Positions 35,778 to 44,981 of a stretch of DNA of 64,000 nt are shown here, in pieces (position 1 is the stretch's first letter; each line of letters opens with the position of its first letter). A program made the position numbers and the translations under genes. Origin of the DNA: an uncultured Pirellulaceae bacterium. Its GTDB lineage: Bacteria; Planctomycetota; Planctomycetia; Pirellulales; Pirellulaceae. Location: positions 1 through 64,000 of the forward strand of contig CALDYR010000063.1 in assembly GCA_937944405.1 (NCBI GenBank). The letters run 5' to 3'. The notes below the pieces were generated by a model, which was not told the DNA's origin, made no database searches, and saw only the letters and a list, made by a program, of their open reading frames with translations.

Positions 35778-38717
35778 TTAATTGTCAGGTTTGTCGAACT
35801 TACCATTGCCAATGACATTGCGAGTCGCATTGCGAGTTTGATTTGATGTGGTGATACGTTTGCGTTGCTTCCCGGAGAGCTTCTGCTGGAAATGAATTTC
35901 TGGGCTCAGGTAAATATGATGCCGTTTCATTTCAGGATCGTCGAGGTCTTGGCTTAAATCGCAATCGAATCTGGCCAGAATCGCATGATTAGTTTTCCAT
36001 CCATTGACTGCCGTAAAATGGGAGATTCCCCACGTGATTCCACGCCCGTCTTGGGTATCAGTGAAAGCATCAGCGACAAAAGGGCCTGCCGCTGCGGGAA
36101 GCAATTCCACGTGAGCCGCGACTTCGAAATTTACCCCATCGGCGGCATACTGAACGGTGTTGTGTTCGTTGCCGTCGCGCGTGACCAACGCTGCCATACC
36201 TTCTTTGAAAGGAAACAGCGTCGTCTCATGGCCTGAAGCAATCACGGGATTCAACGGATGCTTTCTGAAAGGGCCCAATGGATCATCACCAGTAACAAGC
36301 CCCTGCATCCTAATCAAACGCGGATCACCATCAAAGTCAGACTTGTAGTAGATATAGATTTTGCCATCGCGGACGATAGGATAAGGATCGTGAATCGAAT
36401 ACTGATCCCAAGATCCCTTGGGACCGTTGGGAATAACGACCTTATGATGCGCTACCCAAGGACCGTCGGGAGAATCCGCGTAGGAAACAGCGACCGGGCA
36501 ATCATCGCCGCGTTTTCCGCTGGCTTCCATGAATCCTTGGTAATACAAATAGTATTTGCCTTTCCAGACCAAGATGTCGGTTGTGGAAACCGATCGCCAC
36601 CCCACTTGGGGTTTCTCAGGCCTTGGGATTGCGATTCCCTGTTCCTCCCATGTGAACCCATCGGTGCTGGTGGCATAAGCAATATCGCACAAATCCCAGT
36701 CGCTTGAGGGGATGGTATCGGTCGATTTATCGGCACCTTGGGGCGGCGTCAGCGTTTCACGTTTGGTGTACCAAACGTAATACTTCCCGTTGGCAAAAAT
36801 GACCTTCGACGGATCACGCCGCGAAATCGTTCCGTCACCTCCGTTGTAATCAAATCCCTTGAGTCGCGTGTATTTAAATTGCGAGTACAGCGGATTGTCT
36901 TCTGGCCGTGGGGCCATGAAGCCATCATAGTTCCGCTGCATCGCAGCACTGAGCGGTTTGTTGGGTTTGTTTGCTGGCAACAGAAAAGGGAAAGTCTTTG
37001 GATTGAGGTCAGTATTTTGGCCGACGTCTGTTCCGCCGCCCTCCCCCTTTTTGCCATCCTCTGTATCTCGTTTAGCGTTCAGTTTTTTTTTTGAACCTGA
37101 TTTTACGGTCAACACGTAAGCAAATTCAGAAGGATGTTCTTTGGGCAGTTCAACTTTCAATCCTGTCTGATCGCGCGTCCATTGAAGTTCAGCATCAGAT
37201 CCCAACATCTCTACCGATGCGATCTCTTCCGGATAAAGGTCGCTTCCCTCCGCCAGCAACGTCACCACGACTTTACCGTCTTCAGGCCACGCCAACCCTG
37301 TCACAAACAGCGTTCCGTCTTTCGCAGTGAATCGTAGATCTTTAGCCGTGAAACGTTTGTCATTCTTCTCCGCAACGTGCCCCGAAGAAACACCAGTGGG
37401 TCCTTCGCCAAAAATCTTCCAATGGGTCGTATCGTATATTGATTCGCCATTGATCTTCAACCAACCACCAATTGCTTTGAGGATCGCTTGGTCCTGTTCG
37501 GGAATGGTGCCGTCAGCCCGTGGGCCAACATTCAATAGCAAACAACCGTTCTTACTGACGATGTCAACAAGATCGTCCACCAAACGATCGGGCGTTTTGT
37601 ACTTCTGATCCTCGGTATACCCCCAAGAACTTGAACTGACGGCGGTATCGGTTTGCCAAAACGGTTTACGGATGGCCGCTTCTTTGGAACGCTCTTTGTC
37701 GTAAACGGCCGCTAACTCAGGAAACGCATTCCACTTATAATTGATGATCCCCACCCCACCATCCCACTCCGATGATTGATTGTAATAATACGCGGCGAAT
37801 TGCTTGAGGTGATCGGCAAAGTGATTCTCTTGATAGCTTAACTTGCGGTTAGGCGCGATGCCAAAATCGAACCAGAAAACATCGGGCTTATACCTGTCCA
37901 CAAGTTCGCAGCTACGGGCCAGCCAATCGTCTTTGAACTGATCGTCTTGAGGCGGAAAGTTCTTCTGATAATTCGACGCGTCGGCTGCAAACAAAAACGG
38001 CATTGGGCGTCCGTATAGATCGGCATACTGCGGATCCGCATTATCGAAGTCCTCACTGCGGACGTAAAAGACCCAGTTAAACGCCCGGTGGCTGGAGAGC
38101 CCAAATTTCATCCCCGCGCCACGCACCGCCTCGGAAAGCTCTTGGATGACATCGCGTTTGGGGCCCATTTCAGTGGAATTCCACTTTGTGTACGAACAGT
38201 CATACATCGGGAACCCATCGTGATGTTCGGCAACTGGAATCACATATTTTGCCCCGGTATCCTTGAATAACCGTGCCCATTGTTGGGCATCAAATTTTTC
38301 AGCCTTAAATTGAGGGATGAAGTCCTTGTAACCGAATTCCTTTTGGGGACCGTATGTGTTCAGGTGATGCTGAAAGAAATTGTCACCGCGCCGGTTTTTG
38401 TCGATGTACATCTGACGAGGGTACCATTCACTGCCAAAAGCCGGCACGCTGTAGGCCCCCCAGTGAATAAAAATGCCGAATTTCGCGTCTTTGTACCACT
38501 GCGGAATCTGGTATCGTTCAAGTGATTTCCACTCCGCATCGAAGGGACCGGCTTTGATGGTTTCTCGAATCGCCGCAACCGCAGACGCGACTTTGGGGTG
38601 CGGTTGGGTAAGATCAAAATCAGTCGTTGCCTGCGCTAGCGAGTTGGAACAAAGCGGGCCGCTGAACAGGCTTAAAAGTGAAATTGCACCAATTGAAAAA
38701 ACGCTTTTCAATAACAT
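35778..38717 (-). CDS. GH29 alpha-L-fucosidase fused to a GH117-like hydrolase
   Basis: A 979-residue exported enzyme: signal peptide MLLKSVFSIGAISLLSLFSG...SLAQA, then two catalytic modules. Residues about 40-450 are GH29-like: FGIFIHWGAYSVPAFGSEWY, VAEHHDGFPMYD, and VFWFDFG, where Asp284 is the expected nucleophile. A beta-sandwich follows to about 540. After a Lys/Gly-rich linker (about 541-575), residues about 590-930 resemble GH117 anhydro-galactosidases: SRRDPSKVIF with Asp635, WYTKRET, YSIHDPYPIV and SGHETTLFPF. GH117 enzymes act on agar- or porphyran-derived sugars and GH29 on alpha-L-fucose or galactose, so the target is probably a sulfated algal glycan. I start it at the ATG at 38717. 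The linker begins with an A10 tract that can stop either shifted frame (37083-37092). Confidence 0.88.
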   Translation of the reverse strand: MLLKSVFSIGAISLLSLFSGPLCSNSLAQATTDFDLTQPHPKVASAVAAIRETIKAGPFDAEWKSLERYQIPQWYKDAKFGIFIHWGAYSVPAFGSEWYPRQMYIDKNRRGDNFFQHHLNTYGPQKEFGYKDFIPQFKAEKFDAQQWARLFKDTGAKYVIPVAEHHDGFPMYDCSYTKWNSTEMGPKRDVIQELSEAVRGAGMKFGLSSHRAFNWVFYVRSEDFDNADPQYADLYGRPMPFLFAADASNYQKNFPPQDDQFKDDWLARSCELVDRYKPDVFWFDFGIAPNRKLSYQENHFADHLKQFAAYYYNQSSEWDGGVGIINYKWNAFPELAAVYDKERSKEAAIRKPFWQTDTAVSSSSWGYTEDQKYKTPDRLVDDLVDIVSKNGCLLLNVGPRADGTIPEQDQAILKAIGGWLKINGESIYDTTHWKIFGEGPTGVSSGHVAEKNDKRFTAKDLRFTAKDGTLFVTGLAWPEDGKVVVTLLAEGSDLYPEEIASVEMLGSDAELQWTRDQTGLKVELPKEHPSEFAYVLTVKSGSKKKLNAKRDTEDGKKGEGGGTDVGQNTDLNPKTFPFLLPANKPNKPLSAAMQRNYDGFMAPRPEDNPLYSQFKYTRLKGFDYNGGDGTISRRDPSKVIFANGKYYVWYTKRETLTPPQGADKSTDTIPSSDWDLCDIAYATSTDGFTWEEQGIAIPRPEKPQVGWRSVSTTDILVWKGKYYLYYQGFMEASGKRGDDCPVAVSYADSPDGPWVAHHKVVIPNGPKGSWDQYSIHDPYPIVRDGKIYIYYKSDFDGDPRLIRMQGLVTGDDPLGPFRKHPLNPVIASGHETTLFPFKEGMAALVTRDGNEHNTVQYAADGVNFEVAAHVELLPAAAGPFVADAFTDTQDGRGITWGISHFTAVNGWKTNHAILARFDCDLSQDLDDPEMKRHHIYLSPEIHFQQKLSGKQRKRITTSNQTRNATRNVIGNGKFDKPDN
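35816..35839. repeat. 12-bp tandem duplication in the last codons of the hydrolase gene
   Basis: CATTGCGAGTCG (35816-35827) is followed by CATTGCGAGTTT (35828-35839). It encodes a TRNATRNV-type repeat within 21 residues of the C-terminus. Confidence 0.8.
37083..37092 (-). promoter_or_regulatory. A10 slippery tract between the GH29 and GH117 modules
   Basis: The coding strand has ten A in a row, read as TCA AAA AAA AAA CTG (Ser-Lys-Lys-Lys-Leu). With one A fewer the frame meets TGA at once (AAC TGA). With one A more it meets TAA after three codons (ACT GAA CGC TAA). Either slip would release the GH29 part alone. That slippage occurs is inference. Confidence 0.5.
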
Positions 38718-38989
38718 CAGTAGGCCACCCTCGTGATTTCGGTTTATGGTCAAAAAAATGATTGGAACCATTGTAACCCGTGCCACGCGAATTTGTTACG
38801 AAAGCAAATTGAAAAACATCTTGGGCAAGAAAAATTGGAGTTCTGCGCGAATCGCTTGCCGTGCCCCTCACACTTGTTCCAACAATGCCAGAAAAAACGA
38901 AGAGATCAACCCAGAGTCACCTCCTCCAAGAAAAACGCGGCTTCAAACGAATCAGTTGGCGTCAGTTGGACCTGCGACGTCCAAAATGC

Positions 38990-40408
38990 TTACTCTTGCT
39001 GACCGGATTGTTTCACAAAGTTGATCGCTTTTTTCAACGACAAAAAACGAGGCGGAAGGTTAGCAAATTCCGGCACATTGATGCTCATACAATGCACTGA
39101 TCCTTCCAGTTTTTTCAACGTGGAAGTATCAACAACGACGACTTTGTGTTTCGGCAACACGGATTTATAGACCGCAACGGCGCGTTCGACATAGGCATTT
39201 TGATCGGAACTAAATGCGGGCAGCAAAATCAAATCGTTTGCAAATATAACGTTGGTGAACGTGCTCCAGTATTTCCCTTCCCGTGGCGGAGTCGGAATCC
39301 GTGTCACCTTCAGTTTTCGGCCATCGTCCAGTTCCACGTTCCTTAACCGCTCCGCGTTGCGATCCAGCAACGCCGCGTTGACAGGATCCCCTTGCCGGTC
39401 TAACTGCGAAATCAACACATGGTCATCAGCGACAAAGGCAGCGAACATGTCGACGTGCCGCGTGGCTTCATTGCGTAAAGCTTCCAGCACCACTACCTGA
39501 CTGAGATTACACTCCTTCCGGAACTCGTTGATCACCATTTCACGCCGCTCGATCTCTGGGTCAGTGCCCGGCAATGGATTTTTAAAACGCACATGGTTGT
39601 CGTCAAAAATTCTTTCGGTGGTCAGGGCTACCCCCCTTCCATTGAACAGAAAGTTCCCTCCCTGCATCGTCCATGGCACTGCGTGATAACGTTCACCTGT
39701 CAAATCTGACCACGCCTTAGGCATTTTTTCGTCGCGTGGCCGAGTGCCTTCGTAAAGAAAGTCAAACGCGACAGACCCGTTTTCCAACTGAGCAATCCGA
39801 GGCCCGAAATCGCGCAACCAAATCGTATCCAAGTCCAAATGGTAAAACTTAACGTGAGAGTACTCGACATTCTGCTTCAGCAACAATCGCACCGTGTCAA
39901 TCAATTGCTTTTTATCATTGACTAGGACACCGACTTCAATATGCCCATTGCAGGCGTCTAAAATTTGCAAAAACACTTTCTCGTGCGTCGGTAAAAGTTC
40001 GCAAACCGAAATCAGAATCGCGCGCTGCGGTTCGAAGTCGGCCGCAATTCGAGGAAATGCCTTGATCGGCGGTAACTTTCCCCCAACGTATGAGGCACCG
40101 CCACCCGTTCGACCACCGACCTCCAACACGGACGAAAGATTCTGCCCCCCATCGACATTCGACCGACCTAGAGACTCAACCGGTGAACGTCCATTACGGG
40201 ACGGAGTCTCCCGAAAGTCGTAGATCGAGTTGGCAGGGAACTGTTTTTGAATTTGTATTTGAAGCGGCGATTGAATCGCCCGTTGCGGGCGTTGCAGCGC
40301 GCGAATTTGCGGTCGATAACGAAACCGGCGCTGAGCATGGCAAGGGCTATCAGCGCTGAAGCCTATCGCCCAAACGAAGAAAAAACTTGTAAGCAATACA
40401 TAACGCAT
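38990..40408 (-). CDS. Exported agmatine deiminase/peptidylarginine deiminase-like enzyme
   Basis: A 472-residue protein with a signal peptide (MRYVLLTSFFFVWAIGFSADSPCHAQ) and an Arg-rich start of the mature chain. From about residue 125 it follows the PAD_porph/agmatine deiminase fold: TIWLRDFGPRI, WTMQGGNFLFNGRG, ATRHVDMFAAFVADDHV and SVHCMSINVPEFA, which contains the likely catalytic Cys. These enzymes hydrolyse a guanidino group to a ureido group plus ammonia. Agmatine deiminases are normally cytoplasmic, so export suggests another substrate, such as a peptide or external arginine compound. I start at the ATG at 40408, which begins the signal peptide; the frame is open to 40459. Confidence 0.82.
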   Translation of the reverse strand: MRYVLLTSFFFVWAIGFSADSPCHAQRRFRYRPQIRALQRPQRAIQSPLQIQIQKQFPANSIYDFRETPSRNGRSPVESLGRSNVDGGQNLSSVLEVGGRTGGGASYVGGKLPPIKAFPRIAADFEPQRAILISVCELLPTHEKVFLQILDACNGHIEVGVLVNDKKQLIDTVRLLLKQNVEYSHVKFYHLDLDTIWLRDFGPRIAQLENGSVAFDFLYEGTRPRDEKMPKAWSDLTGERYHAVPWTMQGGNFLFNGRGVALTTERIFDDNHVRFKNPLPGTDPEIERREMVINEFRKECNLSQVVVLEALRNEATRHVDMFAAFVADDHVLISQLDRQGDPVNAALLDRNAERLRNVELDDGRKLKVTRIPTPPREGKYWSTFTNVIFANDLILLPAFSSDQNAYVERAVAVYKSVLPKHKVVVVDTSTLKKLEGSVHCMSINVPEFANLPPRFLSLKKAINFVKQSGQQE

Positions 40409-40660
40409 GGCCGCAAACTCTAGCGCGAAAACGATATTACAGAGGCATCCAATCCCCAACGCCAGTCTCCGAACCGGCGAAGTCGCTCAAGGATACCACA
40501 GGAATGCTGAGCCGCTGGTTGAAAGATAATCATCTCCAGACCTTGATGGAGGAAACGAGGGTCTGTAGGGACGCTCCATCTAAACCAAGCCGCAATTTCC
40601 GCAAATTCCCCCGGACCGAAAACCACAATTTATTTCGGCGACACACAAATCGCGGCCCGA

Positions 40661-42349
40661 TCAATCCCACCACCAAATCGACCCATCGGTGTTCGTGGAA
40701 TCACCAACAGAAGATACAATCCCCGCAGAACCCGGTAAAGCTTGTCGGAAAATGTCTTCTTCGGCCGCCCCTCGGGGGAAGTCAATTAAAGCGCTCCGGT
40801 CCATTTTAATCGCCCGTCCGAGCCGATCAAAATCGAATTCAACACCGCCGGAAACGCCAACAAGGGTTCGGCGGTATCGCTTGCCGCGCTCGCGAAAACC
40901 AAACGTCTCAAAGTTCATAATCGAGTCGACGTCTTGAGCATAATCGTGGGAAATCAAACTGTAATTAATTCGCCCTAAGTTGACTTCGTTACTCTGCCCC
41001 GGGCGCCGGTACCGGGCTTTGAATGATTCGAAATTTCGCGCGTCATACCGCCGAATAATGTTCGCCACTAACGCCAAATCGAAAACGTTCTTCAGGTTTG
41101 CCAATTCAGGATGCTTCAACGAAAGGCTTTCAAAATGTTCTGTAAAATCGGCCGCAAAACCTGCGGTCGCATCATCGGCAACGCCGGTGTGAACTCGTCG
41201 ACCGTTTGCATCGAGCAACTCATTTTCACTGAGAACTTTGACACTGTTACCGTCGATTTTGAACACGTTCCTATGTGCATCCTTCACCAACGCATCCGTA
41301 GACATCGTAAACCACCAACGAATCAAGGTCTGACTGTGAGCCGAACTGGGATCGTCTTTAACACGCGCAAAATAGTCTGGAACTTCATCAATCGAGGGCT
41401 CCAACCCCATACCGATTTTCTTCATTAGCACATCTGCTTCGACGATCGTTTGAGCAACACCTGAATCGGGCGACACACCGTGGACGATGATGTCTTGTTT
41501 GCCAACGGCATCTCGAAGTGATTCTCGCCATTTTCGCCCCGAGTTTCCGCCAGCAGTCGCGTTGATAAATTTTTGTGCCGCCGCTAAGGCGTCGGGTTTA
41601 GGCACGATGGTGCATCCGAACTTTCCGCCATCGTGGAACGCGTTGATCAAACAGGCTACCAAATCGTCTAACTTCAGCGTCGGCAAACCGGTGTCAACAT
41701 TGACCGTGGTGCCTGAAGTGTTCAGCCTCCAGGGACCAGCTGGCCCGGCGATCAGAACATCATTTCGGGCGCTGTCGACGAAGACATAATCAATCCGGTA
41801 GATCCCAGCCAAATTCCTCAGCTCCGGACTCAGCGGACGATTTCCCGACGCAGCCGCAAATAGTGCATTTTCGATCCGGTTAAGCGAAATCGTCCTCAAC
41901 TTCGAATCAGCCAGCGTCGGTGACCGAAACGCATTTTTTAAAAGATCTGCCTTACGCGCCGCCCCGACCGCTCCTGCGGCGTCAGCAAACACGCCTGCCG
42001 GGTAATCAATGATCGTGCCTTCCCCACCGTTGTCTTGCCAAGAATCGGTTTTAATCACCGACTGGATCAAATCCATCAGCGGCTGAAAATCGTTCGACGT
42101 GATGCCGCCGGCAAACCCACGGTTGTTGACGCCTGGCAGGGGCGGCACCGATTTTTCTTGGTTGTCCCCTGCGTCCCGCGAATCGGTTTCTGCAATGGGG
42201 GCATCGGTAGATTGCGCAGTCGAAGGTTGAGCCAGCAATCCCACCACCACGCAAAAGGCGACTGAGATAAATCCTATTTTCACAGACCGGTGGAAGAAAC
42301 GATGGCCGCCCCCATCTGCGCGTCCGGCAAGCAAAAAAAACTTTGACAT
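40661..42349 (-). CDS. DUF1598-like secreted protein
   Basis: A 562-residue protein of a family I associate with planctomycetes. The N-terminus is of the extended-signal type: MSKFFLLAGRADGGGHRFFH, then KIGFISVAFCVVVGLLAQPSTAQ. Signature segments are DVLIAGPAGPWRLN, FGCTIVPKPDALAAAQKF, VADVLMKKIGMGLEPS-like and ARVKDDPSSAH...RWWF. No catalytic motif is visible. The start at 42349 has AAGGA seven bases upstream; an ATG nine codons farther up does not. It is separated by 54 bases from the membrane-protein gene upstream and may share its transcript. Confidence 0.8.
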   Translation of the reverse strand: MSKFFLLAGRADGGGHRFFHRSVKIGFISVAFCVVVGLLAQPSTAQSTDAPIAETDSRDAGDNQEKSVPPLPGVNNRGFAGGITSNDFQPLMDLIQSVIKTDSWQDNGGEGTIIDYPAGVFADAAGAVGAARKADLLKNAFRSPTLADSKLRTISLNRIENALFAAASGNRPLSPELRNLAGIYRIDYVFVDSARNDVLIAGPAGPWRLNTSGTTVNVDTGLPTLKLDDLVACLINAFHDGGKFGCTIVPKPDALAAAQKFINATAGGNSGRKWRESLRDAVGKQDIIVHGVSPDSGVAQTIVEADVLMKKIGMGLEPSIDEVPDYFARVKDDPSSAHSQTLIRWWFTMSTDALVKDAHRNVFKIDGNSVKVLSENELLDANGRRVHTGVADDATAGFAADFTEHFESLSLKHPELANLKNVFDLALVANIIRRYDARNFESFKARYRRPGQSNEVNLGRINYSLISHDYAQDVDSIMNFETFGFRERGKRYRRTLVGVSGGVEFDFDRLGRAIKMDRSALIDFPRGAAEEDIFRQALPGSAGIVSSVGDSTNTDGSIWWWD

Positions 42350-42403
42350 CACGACATCCTTTTTAATGAGCCCCATCCTATCAGTATAGCCGACTTAACA
42401 ATC

Positions 42404-43276
42404 TCAAGGGGAAAGTTTTCTTCGGCGATACCGCTCCACTGCGGTTATCGTCCAAATGATGCCAATGGCCAATAGCGCTGCTGCGATTTGTGTTGATAAG
42501 TATACCTTCACCAACAAAACGCATCGGTCGACTGATGCCAGACTGACCATCGAGAACCCCAACGCCAACCAAGCGGTCAAAATCATAATGTGGGTCAATG
42601 TAAAACGGGAACGCCCCAAATCATCCCAGCGGTCCTGATATCGTTTGACTCCGAATCGTTTGTTGTGATCGTTAATGACTTTTTTCACGATCCCATAAGC
42701 GCTTAAATGCCCAATTGACATTGCCGCAAAGGGGCCAACCACACAAGCATACCCCAACTGATCAGCGCTGGGGTTTACCGCCAGTAGGCCCAGCATCGTC
42801 GGTAGAAAACCAGACAGCCCACCAACAATAAAGCTCTGAGAAATTGCGTTGATCGGCCATCCCAGTGACGCGTTGAACGGCACCACAATCAACGTCACCA
42901 ATCCTCCTGAAACCACTCCAACAAGCGCACCGGCGGCCAATAAAAACGGCCACGCCAACAGCAGCCAAAATATCGAAGCGCTGTTCCAACATAACGCCAC
43001 AGCAATCAGCAACGTATAAACCGATCCGGCTAAAACGCAGCTCGCCAAGCAGTCGCTGCAAACATCCCAGCGCGTAAGTTGCCGAAGCCTATCTTCGTAG
43101 ACCTTCAGAACCGACTGCGGGACTGATTCCCGAAGCTTCGATGGCTCTTCAAGGTCCGAACGATCAGCAACCAAGATTTCTTTCTTCGGTAAATTTATCG
43201 ACAACAAACAAAGCAGCCGCCGGTCACAGATCCGCATGAACCGGGACGTAACTTTAGCAAAAGCGGTGCTGTGCAT
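42404..43276 (-). CDS. Polytopic membrane protein of unknown function
   Basis: A 290-residue protein beginning one base after the OleC-like stop, so it is in the same operon. It has a charged N-terminal 70 residues and then about six membrane segments, including LLIAVALCWNSASIFWLLLAWPFLLAAGALVGVVSGGLVTLIVV, split here as two or three helices, then VGPFAAMSIGHLSAYG, LTHIMILTAWLALGFSMV and IAAALLAIGIIWTITAV. I know no family for it. Its context suggests work with the OleC-like enzyme or the NfeD-type protease. Two possible starts (43276 and an internal ATG 13 codons on) cannot be told apart. Confidence 0.65.
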   Translation of the reverse strand: MHSTAFAKVTSRFMRICDRRLLCLLSINLPKKEILVADRSDLEEPSKLRESVPQSVLKVYEDRLRQLTRWDVCSDCLASCVLAGSVYTLLIAVALCWNSASIFWLLLAWPFLLAAGALVGVVSGGLVTLIVVPFNASLGWPINAISQSFIVGGLSGFLPTMLGLLAVNPSADQLGYACVVGPFAAMSIGHLSAYGIVKKVINDHNKRFGVKRYQDRWDDLGRSRFTLTHIMILTAWLALGFSMVSLASVDRCVLLVKVYLSTQIAAALLAIGIIWTITAVERYRRRKLSP

Positions 43277-43277
43277 T

Positions 43278-44981
43278 TTAGAGCACTTTTAATTTTTTCA
43301 CCGCCTTTAATTTCTTCACTGCCCACGGTCGAAGTTTTTCCCGAAATATCTTACTGTTATGGCGGATGTCGACGGGGAGTTCTGGATGAATCAAAACATC
43401 TTCGATCGCATCGGTCTGCCAATGTCTTTGTGCTAACGTTTTCAATTCAGCGATGATTGCAAGTTTTCGATTCCGCGAAATGTTTTTGGCATTTAGCAAT
43501 TCGACAATAATCACCGGCGTTTGTCTGCCCTTTTCCCTCACCCCCACCAAGGCGCTTCGATAGACGTCTTGATGAGTGTTGAAAATCGCTTCGCAGGTCA
43601 CGGTGAACATGGTGCCGGTCTGCGTTTGCAAGCGATGAGACTTTCGACCACAAAACCAAAAACGGTTCTGGTCATCCAGATAACCAAGGTCACCCATGCG
43701 ATGCCAAAAACCTTCGCCATCTTTAATCTTGTGAAGATCGTTGGCCGCTTCAGAAGTCACGTATTGATCGGTCACGGTCACCCCACGAACAATCAGTTCG
43801 CCCGCTTTGTTGGCACCAAGCACCCTACAATCTCCGATTGTAGGGATCGGGTCGTCCGAAATTTCGATGACCTTCCACTGCATTGTTGAAAAGGAGGTGC
43901 CCACGCAAGTCCCTCTCCCGCGGTCGGTCAGGGCACCGGTTTCCTCAATCACGACCGACGCGGAATTACAGGCCACCGGCAGCGCTTCGGTCGCACCGTA
44001 GGGCGTAAAGGCGTCTCCATCGACCGCGATAATGTTTTTAATGCGGCTCAACACGGTCGTCGGAACTGGTGCTCCAGCGGACAGTATCCTTTTGATCGTC
44101 GGCAATTTCACATGTTGCTGTTGGCAGAACTTAGAGACCGTGTTCCACAGCGCCGGGGAACCAAAAGATTGATCAGCCCGATACCGGTTGACCGCGTCAA
44201 TGATGTTGGGAGGATGAACATTAGCGGGGCGCGTCGGGTCCATCTCCGGGAAGATCGTCGTGGTTCCCATCGCGGTATTGAACAACGCAAATAAAGGGAA
44301 TCCGGACACGTCAACCGTGCCGGGTTGGATTTGAAAATAATCCCGGATTTGCTGAGCCTGTTCGATGAAAGTGCGGTGCCGATACAGCACACCTTTGGGC
44401 GGACCGGTACTTCCGGTGGTGAAGATAATCGCCGCGGCGTCCTGACGATCAATGTCTGGCCCCCGGAACGTGTCAGGGGAAAGCGTATCGAAATCGGATA
44501 CTTTCTTTACGCCCCAAAAATCGCCAACGACGAAGTTTTTTTTACACCGCGGCAACGTCCTCCGCTTCAACAGCCTGATCACATGAGCCAGGGGAATTCC
44601 GACGATCCCCACAGGATCTGCCGACGCCAAACAATGAAGCATGTTTCGCCGCCCCATCCCGGGATCGATCAGGATAATAACCGCCCCGCATTTAAAAAGA
44701 GCGAACACCAGCGCGACAAATTCAATCCCGGGGGGAACCATCAGCGCAATTCGATCGCCCTTTTTTAACCCCGCATTGATGAACCCCGCCGCAATGCGGT
44801 TGGTGCGGGCCTCTAGATCTCCAAATGAAATTTCATCGTAACGGATCGGCGACCGCGGGGTCGAGCGCTTGGGCCCCCCTTTCGCGGCCGCCGCTACGGC
44901 GATCGCGTCGGGCATTCGTGCGGCCGTTTCGGTGACCACGTGCCCCACATTGTTCAGATCGTCTAATCGCCAAGCATCCAT
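43278..44981 (-). CDS. oleC: OleC-like AMP-dependent ligase (beta-lactone synthetase family)
   Basis: A 567-residue member of the adenylate-forming superfamily. FTTGSTGPPKGVLYRHRTF is the phosphate-binding motif, TPYGATEALPV the A5 motif and MGDLGYLDDQNRFWFCGR the A7/A8 hinge. DPGMGRRNMLHCL and YRHRTFIEQ are typical of OleC, which turns a beta-hydroxy fatty acid into a beta-lactone in long-chain olefin synthesis. OleA, OleB and OleD are not adjacent, so the final product is not known. It overlaps the nfeD-like stop by TAATG and is followed one base on by a membrane-protein gene. Its C-terminus ends in a duplicated KKLKAV block. Confidence 0.8.
   Translation of the reverse strand: MDAWRLDDLNNVGHVVTETAARMPDAIAVAAAAKGGPKRSTPRSPIRYDEISFGDLEARTNRIAAGFINAGLKKGDRIALMVPPGIEFVALVFALFKCGAVIILIDPGMGRRNMLHCLASADPVGIVGIPLAHVIRLLKRRTLPRCKKNFVVGDFWGVKKVSDFDTLSPDTFRGPDIDRQDAAAIIFTTGSTGPPKGVLYRHRTFIEQAQQIRDYFQIQPGTVDVSGFPLFALFNTAMGTTTIFPEMDPTRPANVHPPNIIDAVNRYRADQSFGSPALWNTVSKFCQQQHVKLPTIKRILSAGAPVPTTVLSRIKNIIAVDGDAFTPYGATEALPVACNSASVVIEETGALTDRGRGTCVGTSFSTMQWKVIEISDDPIPTIGDCRVLGANKAGELIVRGVTVTDQYVTSEAANDLHKIKDGEGFWHRMGDLGYLDDQNRFWFCGRKSHRLQTQTGTMFTVTCEAIFNTHQDVYRSALVGVREKGRQTPVIIVELLNAKNISRNRKLAIIAELKTLAQRHWQTDAIEDVLIHPELPVDIRHNSKIFREKLRPWAVKKLKAVKKLKVL
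43287..43322. repeat. 18-bp tandem duplication at the OleC-like C-terminus
   Basis: On the coding strand the 18-base unit GCAGTGAAGAAATTAAAG is followed by GCGGTGAAAAAATTAAAA, encoding AVKKLK twice just before the stop. The two copies differ at three third-codon positions. Confidence 0.85.
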
